A DNA stretch of 64,000 nucleotides from Mesostigma viride (taxonomy: Eukaryota; Streptophyta; Mesostigmatophyceae; Mesostigmatales; Mesostigmataceae). The stretch spans positions 183,470 to 247,469 of the forward strand of contig RPFO01000016.1 of assembly GCA_009746045.1 (NCBI GenBank), in the 5' to 3' direction. The notes below the pieces were generated by a model, which saw only the letters and a program-made list of their open reading frames with translations, ran no database searches and was not told the origin of the DNA. The translations under genes and the position numbers were made by a program. Position 1 is the stretch's first letter, and each line of letters begins with the position of its first letter. Shown in pieces: positions 1-12,036 of this stretch.

Positions 1-1651
1 TAATGTGCCCTGCTAAACCCTGTCCTAGTAACCCGCCACTAGACAAAACCAGCACGTACACTGCAATATTGGAGGTTAAGCTGGCACACGCGTCTTGGCT
101 TGAGCCTGATCAGCGCCCGAGGCGGCCGTCGACGAAAACCTCCAAGTACACGTTGACGAATCAAATGCGGTTCTGTTCAAACGCGCAGTCGGTCTGAACA
201 TTGGGCATTATAACGAGCGTCTCCGGCTTGCGATCAGTCACCTGCGTACACAAAGAAAACACCGAAAGCACATGCTACATGGCCGCCAAGTGTCATATAT
301 TTTATATTATATGTATAAACTTTAACAATTATATAAATAAATTTATTAGAAATGAATTTTAAAGCGTATATCACTTAGCATGATCCGTACTGGTAGCTGT
401 TATCTTAGCGTGCATCCTTAATGCCCGCATTGAATACGTACCTTACCGCTATCCTTAGCGTTCATCCTAGCGTACATGTACTCTTAGCATGTATCCTTAG
501 CGTTATCCTAGGCTGCTGCCATTAGCGTGTATAGAGCCCTCGCGTGGCATCCTGCGTGACCTTTCGTGTATCTTAGCATGCATCTTGCCGATTGTTTCCT
601 TGATCACGTATCTTACTTGCGTTTCCCTTACGTGATCCTTTTAGCGTGTTCCTAGTAGCTTATCGGCCTTAGTCACTGGCGGTTTAGAGGTAATGAACTT
701 AACAATGGCATATTTTTAATGAGCAATATGCTTAATTACTTAGAGTCGCAAGTAGTCTTGCGTGCCAGCTCGTGTCGTAGCATTCAAAGATCAGGTATCA
801 TTTCGTATCACCTCTGTGTTGAATTTACTAGTTGCTCCATCGAGCAGAAGAAGCACGCTCAGCTCGCGAGGTCCACCGGCAGATCCTGTCGTGCAGCAGA
901 AAAATGTCATGTTGCACAGCTCATAGATATGTATTTGGATTGCTGTGGTAGTATTCTCCATGAGCACTCTTGAGGTGTGAAAATTGGCATGAGTGATTCG
1001 CATTCAGCGTCTTTTTTTCATAAGAGGGCAGGCTCCCAATATTGGGCCTACACAATCTTGAGCGAGGCCATTATATAATCATGTCATCTGACCCAGCCAG
1101 CTCAGATAAATTGCAAGTGGCTTACCTATACTTCCCTCGTTATCTTCACGCGTCCGGCATTGTTATCTTTCAACCTTAATCATACAATGTATACAATTAA
1201 TATTGTAATAGAGACGACATTCTTATTATTCAACGATCATGATGAGATCACGTATTGCCGACACAAATTGTAACTCAGCGCCCTCTCGCATGCGGAGTGC
1301 ACATACTGCATGGCCGCAACAATGCCTGTTAGTTTAATTTTGAATATACAATCTCCGATATGATATGTAAACATTGACGTGGAGTACGTTGAAAGACTAC
1401 TCTAGAGAGTAAAAAATGCTACGCATGTTGTGGCCGGCCGCCGCGCGCCATGATACGAAGCGAAACATCTCTTCTTAAAGACTTAAGTAAGTGAAAGATA
1501 GGGAATTACGTGCTTGCTGTACGGGTTTTTGCCCGTCCTTCTCGTCACACTCTAGATTACTCTGCACTCTAGATTGATTATATATTGTGGAATCCGTGTT
1601 TCATTGCTTTGTTTGTCCGTCTGCCCCTCCCATGATCACAAATATCAAAAG
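1..1651. other. Gene-poor stretch with a dispersed repeat and CTTAGCGT-rich DNA
   Basis: No convincing gene was seen. Bases about 175-245 (CGCGCAGTCGGTCTGAA, then ATTATAACGAGCGTC and CTCCGGCTTG) recur at 17612-17680, so this is a dispersed repeat fragment. Bases about 370-640 hold many imperfect copies of CTTAGCGT and CTTAGCATG spaced 10-30 bp apart, a degenerate tandem repeat. The rest is AT-rich with short unsupported ORFs. Confidence 0.5.
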
Positions 1652-2017
1652 CTTGTTGGCACCACCAATTTGCGTGGCGAGCTAAGTGAAGCGTCAGGGT
1701 CACCGTCCCCCTTGCACGCGCAGCGCAACACCACACGCAATGTGTTCGCCCACTCCATGCGCTCTTCATGGCAGTTGATTACGGACACCGCCCTGCTGTA
1801 TGGCGCCTGGGCGGGGCCCAAGGGATCCTTGGCCCTGTGCGCCCGCAACTTCACGGCGGCATTCCTGGGCAGCAGCCCGGTCTACTCCACGGCAACAATC
1901 TCGAGCAGTTTGCTTGATGATATGAGCAGGCCCGTCACCGTGTACTCGTTGGGCAGGGGGCAGGAGGGTTGGGAGGGTGGCGAGCGAGCTAAGCAGCATC
2001 CTGGCCTTGGCAACGAG
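1652..2017 (+). CDS. Orphan coding-like exon, function unknown
   Basis: An open reading frame lies between a possible acceptor (ATATCAAAAG) and a perfect donor, AACGAG|GTAAGT. The 122-residue stretch has mixed composition (for example MRSSWQLITDTALLYGAWAG, then NFTAAFLGSSPVYSTAT) and does not look like a repeat shadow. No domain was recognised. No partner exon could be joined with confidence, although the MULE gene follows on the same strand about 1 kb downstream. The acceptor is weak, so the start is uncertain, and this could be a transposon relic or an upstream exon of an unrecognised gene. Confidence 0.3.
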
Positions 2018-2966
2018 GTAAGTGTGCCTGGGCTAACACGGCTATTATCAAGCAAGAAATCACAGCAACATATGTTGTGAACAGGCTAGTGGGCGGTTGT
2101 TGGCATGGAGGAGTTATAGGTTAATGAGTTGTGATGAACTGTTATGATTTTCACATCTTAGGATACAACGTATGTCTGTGGTTCAGTGGCCGATCGCAGT
2201 TGGTATATGCTTTTGAACAATTATAGTGAGCCTCATGTCTGTGGTACAGTAGTGAATGCATATGGTGTTGTCATTGGTATGCATGCGTGTGTGCATGTGC
2301 ACATGCACGGGGGCACGTGCATGGGTATACACTTATCTAACGTGTGGAAGAACCTCTCAGCATGTCCATGTGCATACCATGCATGGACGTCGCCAAGCTG
2401 GACATTTTGCAATGTGAAAGCGTGTATATGCTTTGTTAGTGTTATTGGATCGCATGCACGAGGGCTTGTATTATTCCCCCCACCCCCAATCGATAGCGTG
2501 TCTCCACATACATGTCTTGTTGCTTATAGTAATTTGTATAAATTCCTTCCCCCCCACCCCACCCCACTAATATTACTTGATATTGTAGAGGAATGTAAGT
2601 AAGATGTGCTTCATTTTGTTGTGTTGTTGTTATGTGTGTTGGTGCAGGCAAAATTGATGTGCTGCTTTGAGGGCAGGTTCATGAACATGCCGTACGCTCG
2701 TTCTTATTGGCGTGCGATGCTGAAATCCAACCTCGGCAAATGGTGGTTACGGCGTGGTGCCTCTTTTATTGCCCCACCAAGAAGAACCGTATCAAACCAG
2801 CCTTTGGTGACTAGGAAAATGAGTTCATGTAGTGGCCATGGAGTGACGCACAAACCCAAGGACGACAACCACTGTGATCTTGGAAACACTGGGTTACTCC
2901 ATTCCTTCTTCATGCGTATCATCGCCGTCAGTTGCTGGTTCATCAACAACGTTCACCAATGCAGTC
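2018..2966. other. Intergenic or intronic stretch, nothing firm
   Basis: Open frames continue through 2186-2602 and 2606-2966, but composition and the lack of a good acceptor-donor pair give no supported exon. A short duplication is visible: CTGTGGTTCAGTGG near 2177 and CTGTGGTACAGTAG near 2239. Confidence 0.35.
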
Positions 2967-4243
<1,277 letters not shown>

Positions 4244-4588
4244 GTATGCTTTCATAGCTAAGTTGTGCTTGGGTAGTGCAAGTTGTTCTTGGGTACGGAT
4301 CCAATGTGCAACTTGTTCCTATGCAACATTCAAGTGTACTACTACTTCTACATGCGCTTTATATGTGTGGTGATATTCCCACTGTGCTCTTCACGACATC
4401 ATGCTACAATGTAGTGACGAGCATATGCAGGCCACCGTGTGGCAAACTGGTGAGGGACTCCCTCACCAATGCTCAGCAATAAAGAGGGAGCACTAAAGAG
4501 GGCACGTGGTAGCCTTTCTGAAGAAGTCTACTGAACCCAGCAGTGGCAATTTTCTTTATTCTTCCTTTGTTCGTTACATTGTTTTCAG

Positions 4589-4684
4589 GGCAATCAATGT
4601 GCATCACAACATGCGGCATGCCCGGCTCGCTCAGCGGGGCCACATGAGCACGATGCCGCGGAGGCTGAAGAAGCAGGCGATCAG
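4589..4684 (+). CDS. Candidate MULE-gene exon, acidic His/Cys-rich
   Basis: Flanked by GTTTTCAG| and GATCAG|GTATCA, 96 bp, phase 0 at both ends, so it joins the preceding exon (ending 4243) without a shift. It encodes 32 residues, GNQCASQHAACPARSAGPHE then an acidic AEAEEAGDQ. A diverged second copy lies at 5179-5287. Function unknown. Confidence 0.4.
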
Positions 4685-4699
4685 GTATCATGGGCTTAT

Positions 4700-5100
4700 C
4701 ATCATGGCTGTCTTTTTCAAATCATTGCTTTCTTACAATTAGCCGTAGCTAACACAGCCACCTTTTATCAGAAGGGTAATCAGCACCGTGTCGTGGGAAT
4801 GCTTTGGCTATGTTCTTCCCATGCTCGTTACATTGTTTGGCACCCATGGATGGGTGGTCATGTGAATTGCGTTGGGGTGGCCAGTTTTCGTAACCCACCG
4901 TGGCTCAGTCATGTGGGCATGAGTGAGAATAGGGGCGGCGTTGGCCAGTTTTTGGCACCCATGGATGTATGGGCATGAGAATTGTGTTGGCACTGGCCAA
5001 GTATGTAGCACCTCCCATGGACGTGACGTATATAAACTTAGGGAAACAGGTGCAAGGACCCGCAGCCGCCCTTTTATTTGATTCATATAATGATGAACAT
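4700..5100. repeat. Two-copy imperfect direct duplication in an intron
   Basis: The segment around TGGCACCCATGGATGGGTGG (about 4840-4890) recurs around TTTTGGCACCCATGGATG (about 4951-5010), with GTTGGGGTGGCCAGTTTT matched by GCGTTGGCCAGTTTTTGG. It is tandem duplication of intronic DNA between two duplicated exons, with no coding signal. Confidence 0.5.
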
Positions 5101-5178
5101 TGTCATGTCGTGGGCTCATGAATGTTCCTCTTAAACAGTCTGTATGCGGTGTGTGCTTCTCAATTACGTTATTTGCGG

Positions 5179-5287
5179 CCGATCGTATCCATCACATGAT
5201 GCGTCATGCCAGCGCTGTGCGGGTGGGGCCGGGGAATGCGAGCACAATGCCATGGACGATGAAACGGAGGACGAAGAAGAAAATCAG
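5179..5287 (+). pseudogene. Duplicated copy of the 4589-4684 exon with degraded acceptor
   Basis: ATCCATCACATGATGCGTCATGCC aligns with GTGCATCACAACATGCGGCATGCC of the upstream exon (shared cores CATCACA and GCATGCC), and both end in an acidic stretch before ATCAG|GTA. It encodes SHDASCQRCAGGAGECEHNA then MDDETEDEEENQ. Where copy 1 has TTTTCAG at its acceptor, this copy has ATTTGCGG, so the AG is lost. An alternative acceptor at 5137-5138 gives a different phase. It could be a dead duplicate exon or one using a remote acceptor. Confidence 0.35.
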
Positions 5288-5355
5288 GTACACTTGCCAC
5301 ATCATTTTGTTTGTTTGATGAACCGTACTTGTGTGTGCAGATTTTCGATCATGAG

Positions 5356-5437
5356 CTCCTCCACCCCCCATCAAGGAGTATGTGCTACATGATCTCCCCA
5401 CGGAGGCATGTTATAATTTAGTTTAATTTAATTTAAT
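5356..5437 (+). mobile_element. LINE-B 3' end, severely 5'-truncated insertion
   Basis: The sequence from CCATCAAGGAGTATGTGC through CATGATCTCCCCACGGAGG to a (TTTAA)n tail matches the terminal 80 bp of the LINE-B family seen at 22770-22845 and 33799-33900. It falls in a possible MULE-gene exon: IFDHE lies before it (5341) and VAQNIEATPASSNPFLLYET after it (5438-5501), ending at an AG|GT. The exon reading is tentative because its phase does not match the exon at 6014. Confidence 0.75.
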
Positions 5438-6013
5438 GTGGCTCAAAATATTGAAGCCACGCCTGCATCCTCCAACCCATTTCTATTGTATGAGACAACA
5501 GGTCATGGTATATAATAACTATATAACTAGCTAGAGCCGTTGGGGCATACAGCACCCGTAGAAGGCACTTGCAAGGTCAAGCACAGTACCAAAGCATCTT
5601 ATACACTACCAACGACTCAATAATCCTCACTAGCAAAAAAGAAGGAACCAATAGTATAAACTCGACTAATATGCTTCAATGCAAGCAGATCCCATGACTC
5701 TCTAGGGCTCAAACGTACAACAAACGACCACGGGAGAAGGCGGACCTGGCCAGCAAACCAATAATTATAATTCTATATAGTAGCACGTTATGACTAAGCA
5801 TCGTCGAGATTTTTAGGAGTCGTGTATACACAAGTCTTGGATATTAATAATATGGTTGTCGGATGTTTTTAAGTCATCCCACTATAACCTTGGGAAATTT
5901 GTATATCCCATGAATACATTGTGAGAATATGTAATCACCCTCTCTCTTGATGTTTGGTTGTTCGTGTCGTGTTTGACAATATACATGGGATATTTACCTT
6001 GTGAGCGTGGCAG

Positions 6014-9000
6014 GACACCTTGCCTTTTACCCAGTTTGATAATGTCAAGGACGACATCGACCCATATTCGGACACTGCCGAAGCGCGGAACTTCCTTGTC
6101 AACGAAGCACGATGGTATGAAGATCTTGAAGGCAAACCGACCATATCCTTTGACGATCTACAACTGGTGAGGGTAAAGAATAACATGGCACGGGATAGCA
6201 AGGATGGGGAGGGTATCAGAATAAGGTCTCATTTGTTGCTTGCTGTCATTCCCAAAGCATCGCTCAGTGCCTTTTTGGAGGGTGAAAGACAGCGAGCAGG
6301 TGCTGATCTCACTCGTTGCAAGAAAAAAAAAGAAAATCGCAGTTCGGCCAACCCTGCAGCTAGCCATGTAACGAAGGTTGTTTCATCCGATCTGTACCGT
6401 TGCAGTCGTGCTCCCGAACAAAAAAAAAACAAAAACAAGTTGGGTTCCGATAACCCTCGTGCACGTAAATGTGGTGTTCGAGGAAAAATTCCAACTTGTT
6501 GCGATATGTCCTTCCGGGTGGTCATGCATTGTAACATGCCTGAATTTTACTTTATTACATTTCGAGAACCTTCGCATCAGCACGGGCATGGCTTATACGC
6601 TAGGGATAGCTATCAAGGCAGCCAACGATTAAGTGCTAAGTGTCGCGCATTCATACAACAAAAAACTGAGTTGCCCTTCTTATTGGAAGGCCAGCCCATT
6701 GATGCAGCCGCCGTGTTGCGTCTATGGCGTGCTGAAATGGAGGCACATGCGGCGGAGTATGGCGACTTGCGGAAACACCGCGATTATCATTTGACCAAAC
6801 ACGACATTGTGAATATCCATCGTAAAAAGACAGAATGCGAATGGAAGTTGGGCTATTCCGAGGCGGCTAGTTTGTCCCAGTGGTCTTTGTCGTCAAAGTT
6901 GGCTGGCATGGTTCGTTTCTTACAATGGCAGGTATTTGCGCGCAAAACACCTTGCGAAAAGTGCAGGACATGCAAAGATTGCACACAACCAGCAGAATGG
7001 TGTGCCACGTGTAGAGAATGTGCGTTGTGTCAACAAATCACAAATGGCAAATGCAGGGTCCATCGCATTGGCAAGTGTGAGTGCACACAACAGTGTGAGA
7101 CGTGCAAGAAGTGCAAAAACTGTCCGACATACGACGAGACGAGCCCATTTATTATGGTCATACAATCAAGTTGGCAGCGTGACTGTATGCGCAAGTTTGG
7201 GGACAAGATGGTTTTTTTGGATAGTACCCATGGCATGTTTTGCCTTGGATATTACTTTGCAACCTTGCTTGTGGAAGATGACCATGGCACTGGAATCCCG
7301 GTTGCCTGGTGCATCATGTCATCGGAGAGCACTAACTCATACAAAACTTTCCTAAAAGCCGTGTGGGATGATCCTGAATCCGCTTTACCTATTCCAAAAT
7401 CATTTATGGTGGATTGTGCCGAGTCAGAAAGGAATGCCATCAAGGAGGTTTTCCCCGCGGAGGTAAAGATATTTTTGTGCAGTTGGCATGTTGCTAGAGC
7501 ATGGTACAAGAACGTGATTACGAAAGTGAAGTCGCGTGAAGACCGGTACGCCTTATACAAGGGATTGTCAACTTTGTTGTATTCCATAAAAGGACAAGTT
7601 AATCCTAATACGAACCCAAGTGAAATAGTTACAATAGTGAAAAATCAGCTTGAAAACTTTTATGTCCAGTGGGAGGGCCGTCAACCAGCATTCATCACCT
7701 ATGTCAAGAAGGAATGGGGGAAGAGCTTTCCACATTGGGCTCATGCCTTTCGGCATGCGGACTATGGTGGGCATGATACTAACAATCTGTTGGAACGCTA
7801 TCATCGTAAATTGAAAAGCCAATGGATGTGGGGCCAAGGTAGACAAAGGCTAGACTTGGTGATATATCGATTACTGATCGCCTTGAAATACATGAAGGAT
7901 GATCAATTAGTGAAAGATCACGGTAGTTACATCAACAGGAATTTGTACAAGAATGAAGGGACTGCTGCAGAAGTTGCCAAGGAACTGCTTCCCACCGTTG
8001 TAACGCATTTAGACAACGCTTGTGAAGGGGTTTGCGAAGTGCTCTCTGCGGCAACTAGTAATGACAAGGTGAAAGTGACATTTCGGAGCTTACAAGCCCC
8101 TCTCGGATGTACATGCTTGACAGCACACACCGGCAAAGTTTGTTGCCATTTTATTGCATCATTGCTTTTCCACAATGTGTGCACTCAGGAGAACTTGGAT
8201 GTATTATTGTGCAGACGCGCCACATTTGGTGTTCCTCGTGGGAAAGTTTTCCAAGTGTTTGTTGATGAGTTGGAATTTGTCAAGGAAGAAATGTCCAAGT
8301 ATCCCACAGATCGGCACGATGACGGTCACGTCATGGACGTCAACGACATGGAGCCCTTACCTGACGAGGAGGGTGATCGCTTTCCGCATGAAGATGACTC
8401 ACTGCCAGCTGAACCCAACGACAAGGAGCTGGAAATGCGACTATTGAATGCATTTGACGGAGCCATGCAGGTAAATATGCTGCATTCTTTTTGCCAAAGA
8501 CTAGATGTGCACAGATTTGGTACCTGGCCTGCAATCTTTTTGTGTGTGGGGGGAGAGATTACTTAACTCACGTTGACATCCGCTTGAATGTGATTGCCTG
8601 CATGTTGTCCACAATGTACTACAATGCATATGTCGTTCCACTTTACTCCTGAACCGCAGGCATGGAGGATGGCTTCCTTTACTGCCAAGGAAACGGCCGC
8701 AAAAGTTTTGTTAGCGTCTTGTGTAGAAAGTTGTAGGATCTTGACTGAGAGCACAGTTGTGCCTATTGCCGAAGGAAATGAATTTTCGGGAAGAGCGGGC
8801 TCTAAGCCGATTCAACAAGACCCTGTGGTTTTGCGAGCATGCAACAAAGGCAGTGCCAAACGGAAGAAGGACGAAGTGGACATGCCGGAGCTGACGTCAA
8901 CCCATGCTGCCTCCAATGCACCTTCCAAACGGAGGGCTGGGTTTCGACAGAAGCTCTCAGAGAATTTACCACGACAACCGATGAATGGTGAGCCATACAA

Positions 9001-10068
9001 CTTAAATAAGCCGCTCTAGATTGTAATGATGAAGTCAATATGAGCATGTGCATGTTGTATTGATTGCGGTTTACCCTAACAAGTACATCACAACAAAGTT
9101 GACAATGCCATTGTTTTTTTTTTTTTGTGCATGCAGTCCCTAACACCATGGAGGGAGGCCCAAGCACTCCTGCAGGGGGTGGAATGCCTGATACCAGAGA
9201 GAGCGTTAACTTAACAGGTGAGAATCTTGCCCCAGGCTTGTGGGATCGCTGACGACATGCCATATGCGTTTTAAAACAAACACGCATACATTTACTTGCT
9301 GTGAAGATAAACACATACCCACTTGTTAATTAAGCAATGACATCGACACACACATGCGCCTTAAGTCTTTACCACATGGTTTTGCTCACATGACGCTCGG
9401 GATCGCTTGGGACCTATTTATGGTAACGTGAGATAGGCCAGCTTTGAGAAAGCGAGGTAGTAAATCTATAACTTGGCGGAGAGGCCGGGTTTTGAGGAAT
9501 GTACTACTGTATTAAACTAATTTACATAAAAACCTTGGAAATAAATGTCTTTTTGTGAATGCATGCAGACCCTGACGTCATGGTGGGAGGTCAAAGCTCC
9601 TCTCTTGGTGTTCGGGAAGATGCCCGGACCTGCATTGATGACTTGACAGGTGAATCGTGATGTATGTTTTATACACATGAATAACAACCTAACAATGTTG
9701 TTGATTTGCTCGCATTTGATTGTAGTATCATTTAAGTTTTTGTAAGTTGTTCTCTACCTGAACTACATGCCGGATTGCTTTTTTGTACATGGCCATATAT
9801 TTTTGCTCACAGGAAATCACACACAAATTGTCCAATACACATGACCATGCACCCACACATGATGTCGATCGGTATACTTTTTTTTGTTAATTTACCTAAG
9901 TCAAGAATGGCACACACATACGCCTAGCAGAATGCGGGTTTATTACCAGGGGCGTGTTTGGCATCTTCCCAAGTCCGATAATATCTTCTTGTCTTCCTTT
10001 GTATGCATGCAGGCCGTGACCTAGAGGTAGAAGGAGCAGGTATACCGGGAAGACACCGCCACACCTGA
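6014..10068 (+). CDS. Mutator-like (MULE) transposase with CxxC cluster and SWIM zinc finger
   Basis: Five exons (6014-8470, 8660-8987, 9137-9217, 9569-9649, 10013-10068) join in phase with GT-AG borders to 1000 codons and a TGA. The MULE catalytic core shows FLDSTHG (about 7216), FMVDCAESERNA (about 7405) and DTNNLLERYHRKLKSQW (about 7774), the likely D, D and E, with a CSWHV motif between. A SWIM finger follows (GCTCLTAHTGKVCCHF, about 8107). Before the core, about 6950-7130, 15 cysteines occur mostly as CxxC pairs. The C-terminal exons encode a basic/Ser-rich tail. The open frame at 6166-6440 includes a Lys-rich stretch after a donor-like CTG|GTGAGG, so an unspliced intron there is possible. 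The true start lies upstream, probably in the acidic exons. No terminal inverted repeat or 9-bp target duplication was found, so this could be an old element or a domesticated gene. Confidence 0.85.
9137..9649 (+). repeat. Duplicated 81-bp exon pair in the MULE gene
   Basis: Exons 9137-9217 and 9569-9649 are both exactly 81 bp, both phase 1-1, both follow GCATGCAG, and both end in ACAG|GTGA. They encode VPNTMEGGPSTPAGGG... and DPDVMVGGQSSSLGVRED..., with matching ends ...VNLTG and ...DDLTG. A third small exon (10013) also follows GTATGCATGCAG. Tandem exon duplication is the simplest reading; either copy can be skipped without a frame change. Confidence 0.65.
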
Positions 10069-11501
10069 CGTGGGACGAACGAGCGCGACCTGTGCGACAT
10101 CCTCCTGTGGCTCAAGTGCTGAAGAAGAGTTGCTCGCGGTTGTGTTAACCCATTAACGATACCGGTACAGATGTCCAGCACTAAAGGGCCTCTATGGAGC
10201 TTTTATTGAGAAAAACGTGGCAACTTGCACAGCGATGGAGTGTAGGGTAGAGGGTTGTAGACCCGCCCTGCGCACGCCTGTGAGGGTGCTCCGGTATGTA
10301 GTGTGCATCCTTTGTGTGTGTTATCATTAGTTGGCCTACTCACTACCAAGTGGGAGTGTAATTGTTCGTGGTGGGAGTCCTGCCTTGGATGCCGTCCGCC
10401 CCGGCAAGCCCGTCCTCCAGGCAGTCAGGGGAACCACCATTGGGGGGAGGTGGCTCAATTGATGGAGGTGGTAAGCCCCTGCACCGATTGGCTAGTCGGT
10501 CGAATCCCACCAGATGATGTAACTCTCACTGCGTAATGGGGAGCTAATTGGTGGTGGCATAGTCATGGGATGCGTAGGTCTACTTCATGATTACCCGCTA
10601 TCTTACTTTGTTTTTATCGTGGTCCTCTCTACTGCTGCAAGGGGCTCCCTACCTGTTGGGGGCGGGGGGGGCAGGTTATCTTTGTTAGTTATATACGCCG
10701 TCTCTCAGTGGTGTTACGTCCGTTCGATATGGACTTGCCTACAGAGGGTGGTACTGACGTGTTGATCGGGAGTTCCGGTTGAGCCTGTGATACATTATTT
10801 TTCAATTTGCGTTTCAATTTGCGGTGGTTGATCAAGCATGACTATATGGTTGTCTCCTTGATATGCTGTATAGTTTTCGGAAGACACCGACGCACGGCTG
10901 ACACGCATGGTTGACACTATACGTACCAACTTGATTATTTGGGTGGTTATGCCCTTTCATACGGCTTCACGTTGCATGGCTTTACATTTCCCTTCCTTAT
11001 TTAAGTGAATGACATGGGGAGACATGCTTTAGGACTTGGTGCACTTTGCCTGAGCAAGGTGTGACAATTAATTCACCGCTATAAATGTGAATGGACCTGT
11101 GAATGGACCAAGTTCGTCGAAACGGGGAAATAACGTTACTTGATACTAGATTTAGGGAGGTCCTGTGTTCGTAACTTGCTGGTAGCTACTGTGGTTTCTC
11201 ATTTTCGGTGTTGTCCGTGGAATCTCATATTTGGGCAGCTAGCCCCATGCACGTTGAGCGCTTACTGACAACAATACAAGATTTAGACGCGTAGGGGGGC
11301 AAGAATCAATTGTGCGTCGGCACGGTAGCTTGCATCATTCACGATTTGTGCGTTTTAATCGAAGGGCATCTACTTAGTTCGGCAGAGCAACGGGGGTTGT
11401 TTAGTTAGTAGTTAGTTAGTACTTACTTAGTTAAAATAGTTAGTCAGTTAGTGAGCTAGTGAGCTAGTTAGAACTTGATAGGTAGGTCAGGTAGGTAGGT
11501 A
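10069..11501. other. Intergenic stretch without a supported gene
   Basis: No acceptable exon chain was seen. About 11395-11515 is rich in GTTAG, TAGTTAG and GGTAGGT units, a degraded tetranucleotide repeat that runs into the AATT tail of the SINE at 11502. Confidence 0.5.
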
Positions 11502-11776
11502 ATTAATTAATTAAGCTAATTAGACTCGTGCTCCCGTTGGGGAGTCACGGAGCCCGAACTGCCTTTCATCCCTTTGTTTGCACAACAGGAAGGAAGGTCA
11601 TAGACCCCCTTTCTCCTTCATGCTAGAGGCATGCCACAGCTGCGTGACTCCCAAACGGGAGCACGAGTCTAATTAATTAATTAATTAATGCCACAGCTGC
11701 AATCGGACACGCTAAACGATCCTGCAAGATATGTGGGTGCAATGAGACCCATGTGAGCTTATCATAACAAGGAGCG
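11502..11776 (-). mobile_element. SINE copy sharing the LINE-A 3' end
   Basis: On the minus strand this copy aligns along its length with 34496-34727: GACACGCTAA, GGGTGCAAT(A/G)AGACCCATGT, GGCATGCCACAGCTG, TCTCCTTCATGC and the terminal ACTCGTGCTCCCGTTGGGGA hairpin with an AATT tail. It carries a nested 45-bp insertion at 11643-11687. No tRNA-type A or B box was recognised, so the promoter class is unresolved. Confidence 0.8.
11643..11687 (+). mobile_element. 45-bp hairpin-plus-tail micro-retroposon
   Basis: The insert is CGTGACTCCCAAACGGGAGC, then ACGAGTCT and an (AATT)n tail. It is flanked by the 12-bp direct repeat ATGCCACAGCTG at 11631-11642 and 11688-11699, which is a single copy in the sister SINE. 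It begins exactly at the base of the 3' hairpin of LINE-A and the SINE, in opposite orientation to the host SINE. Confidence 0.85.
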
Positions 11777-11895
11777 TGGGCAAGTAATGTGAGCATAGCC
11801 AAGACGTAGCATCATTAGATGTACAAGGGAATATTTAATAGCTATCTTGATGTGCGTGGAGGAATAACGGCGAACATGAAATGAAGGAACAAGTA

Positions 11896-12036
11896 CCCCA
11901 CAACCAGGAACGTGCATCCCACAACCAGGAACGAGTATCCCACAACCAGGAACGTGTTTCCCACCACCAGGAACAAGTATCACATAACCAGGAACGACTA
12001 TCCCACAACTAGGAACGTGTATCCCACAACCAGGAA
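11896..12036. repeat. 22-bp minisatellite (CCCACAACCAGGAACGTGTAT), block 1
   Basis: About six to seven diverged copies of CCCACAACCAGGAAC followed by GTGTAT, GAGTAT or similar. The same family forms a larger block at 17193-17612, on the other side of two further satellites. Confidence 0.9.
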
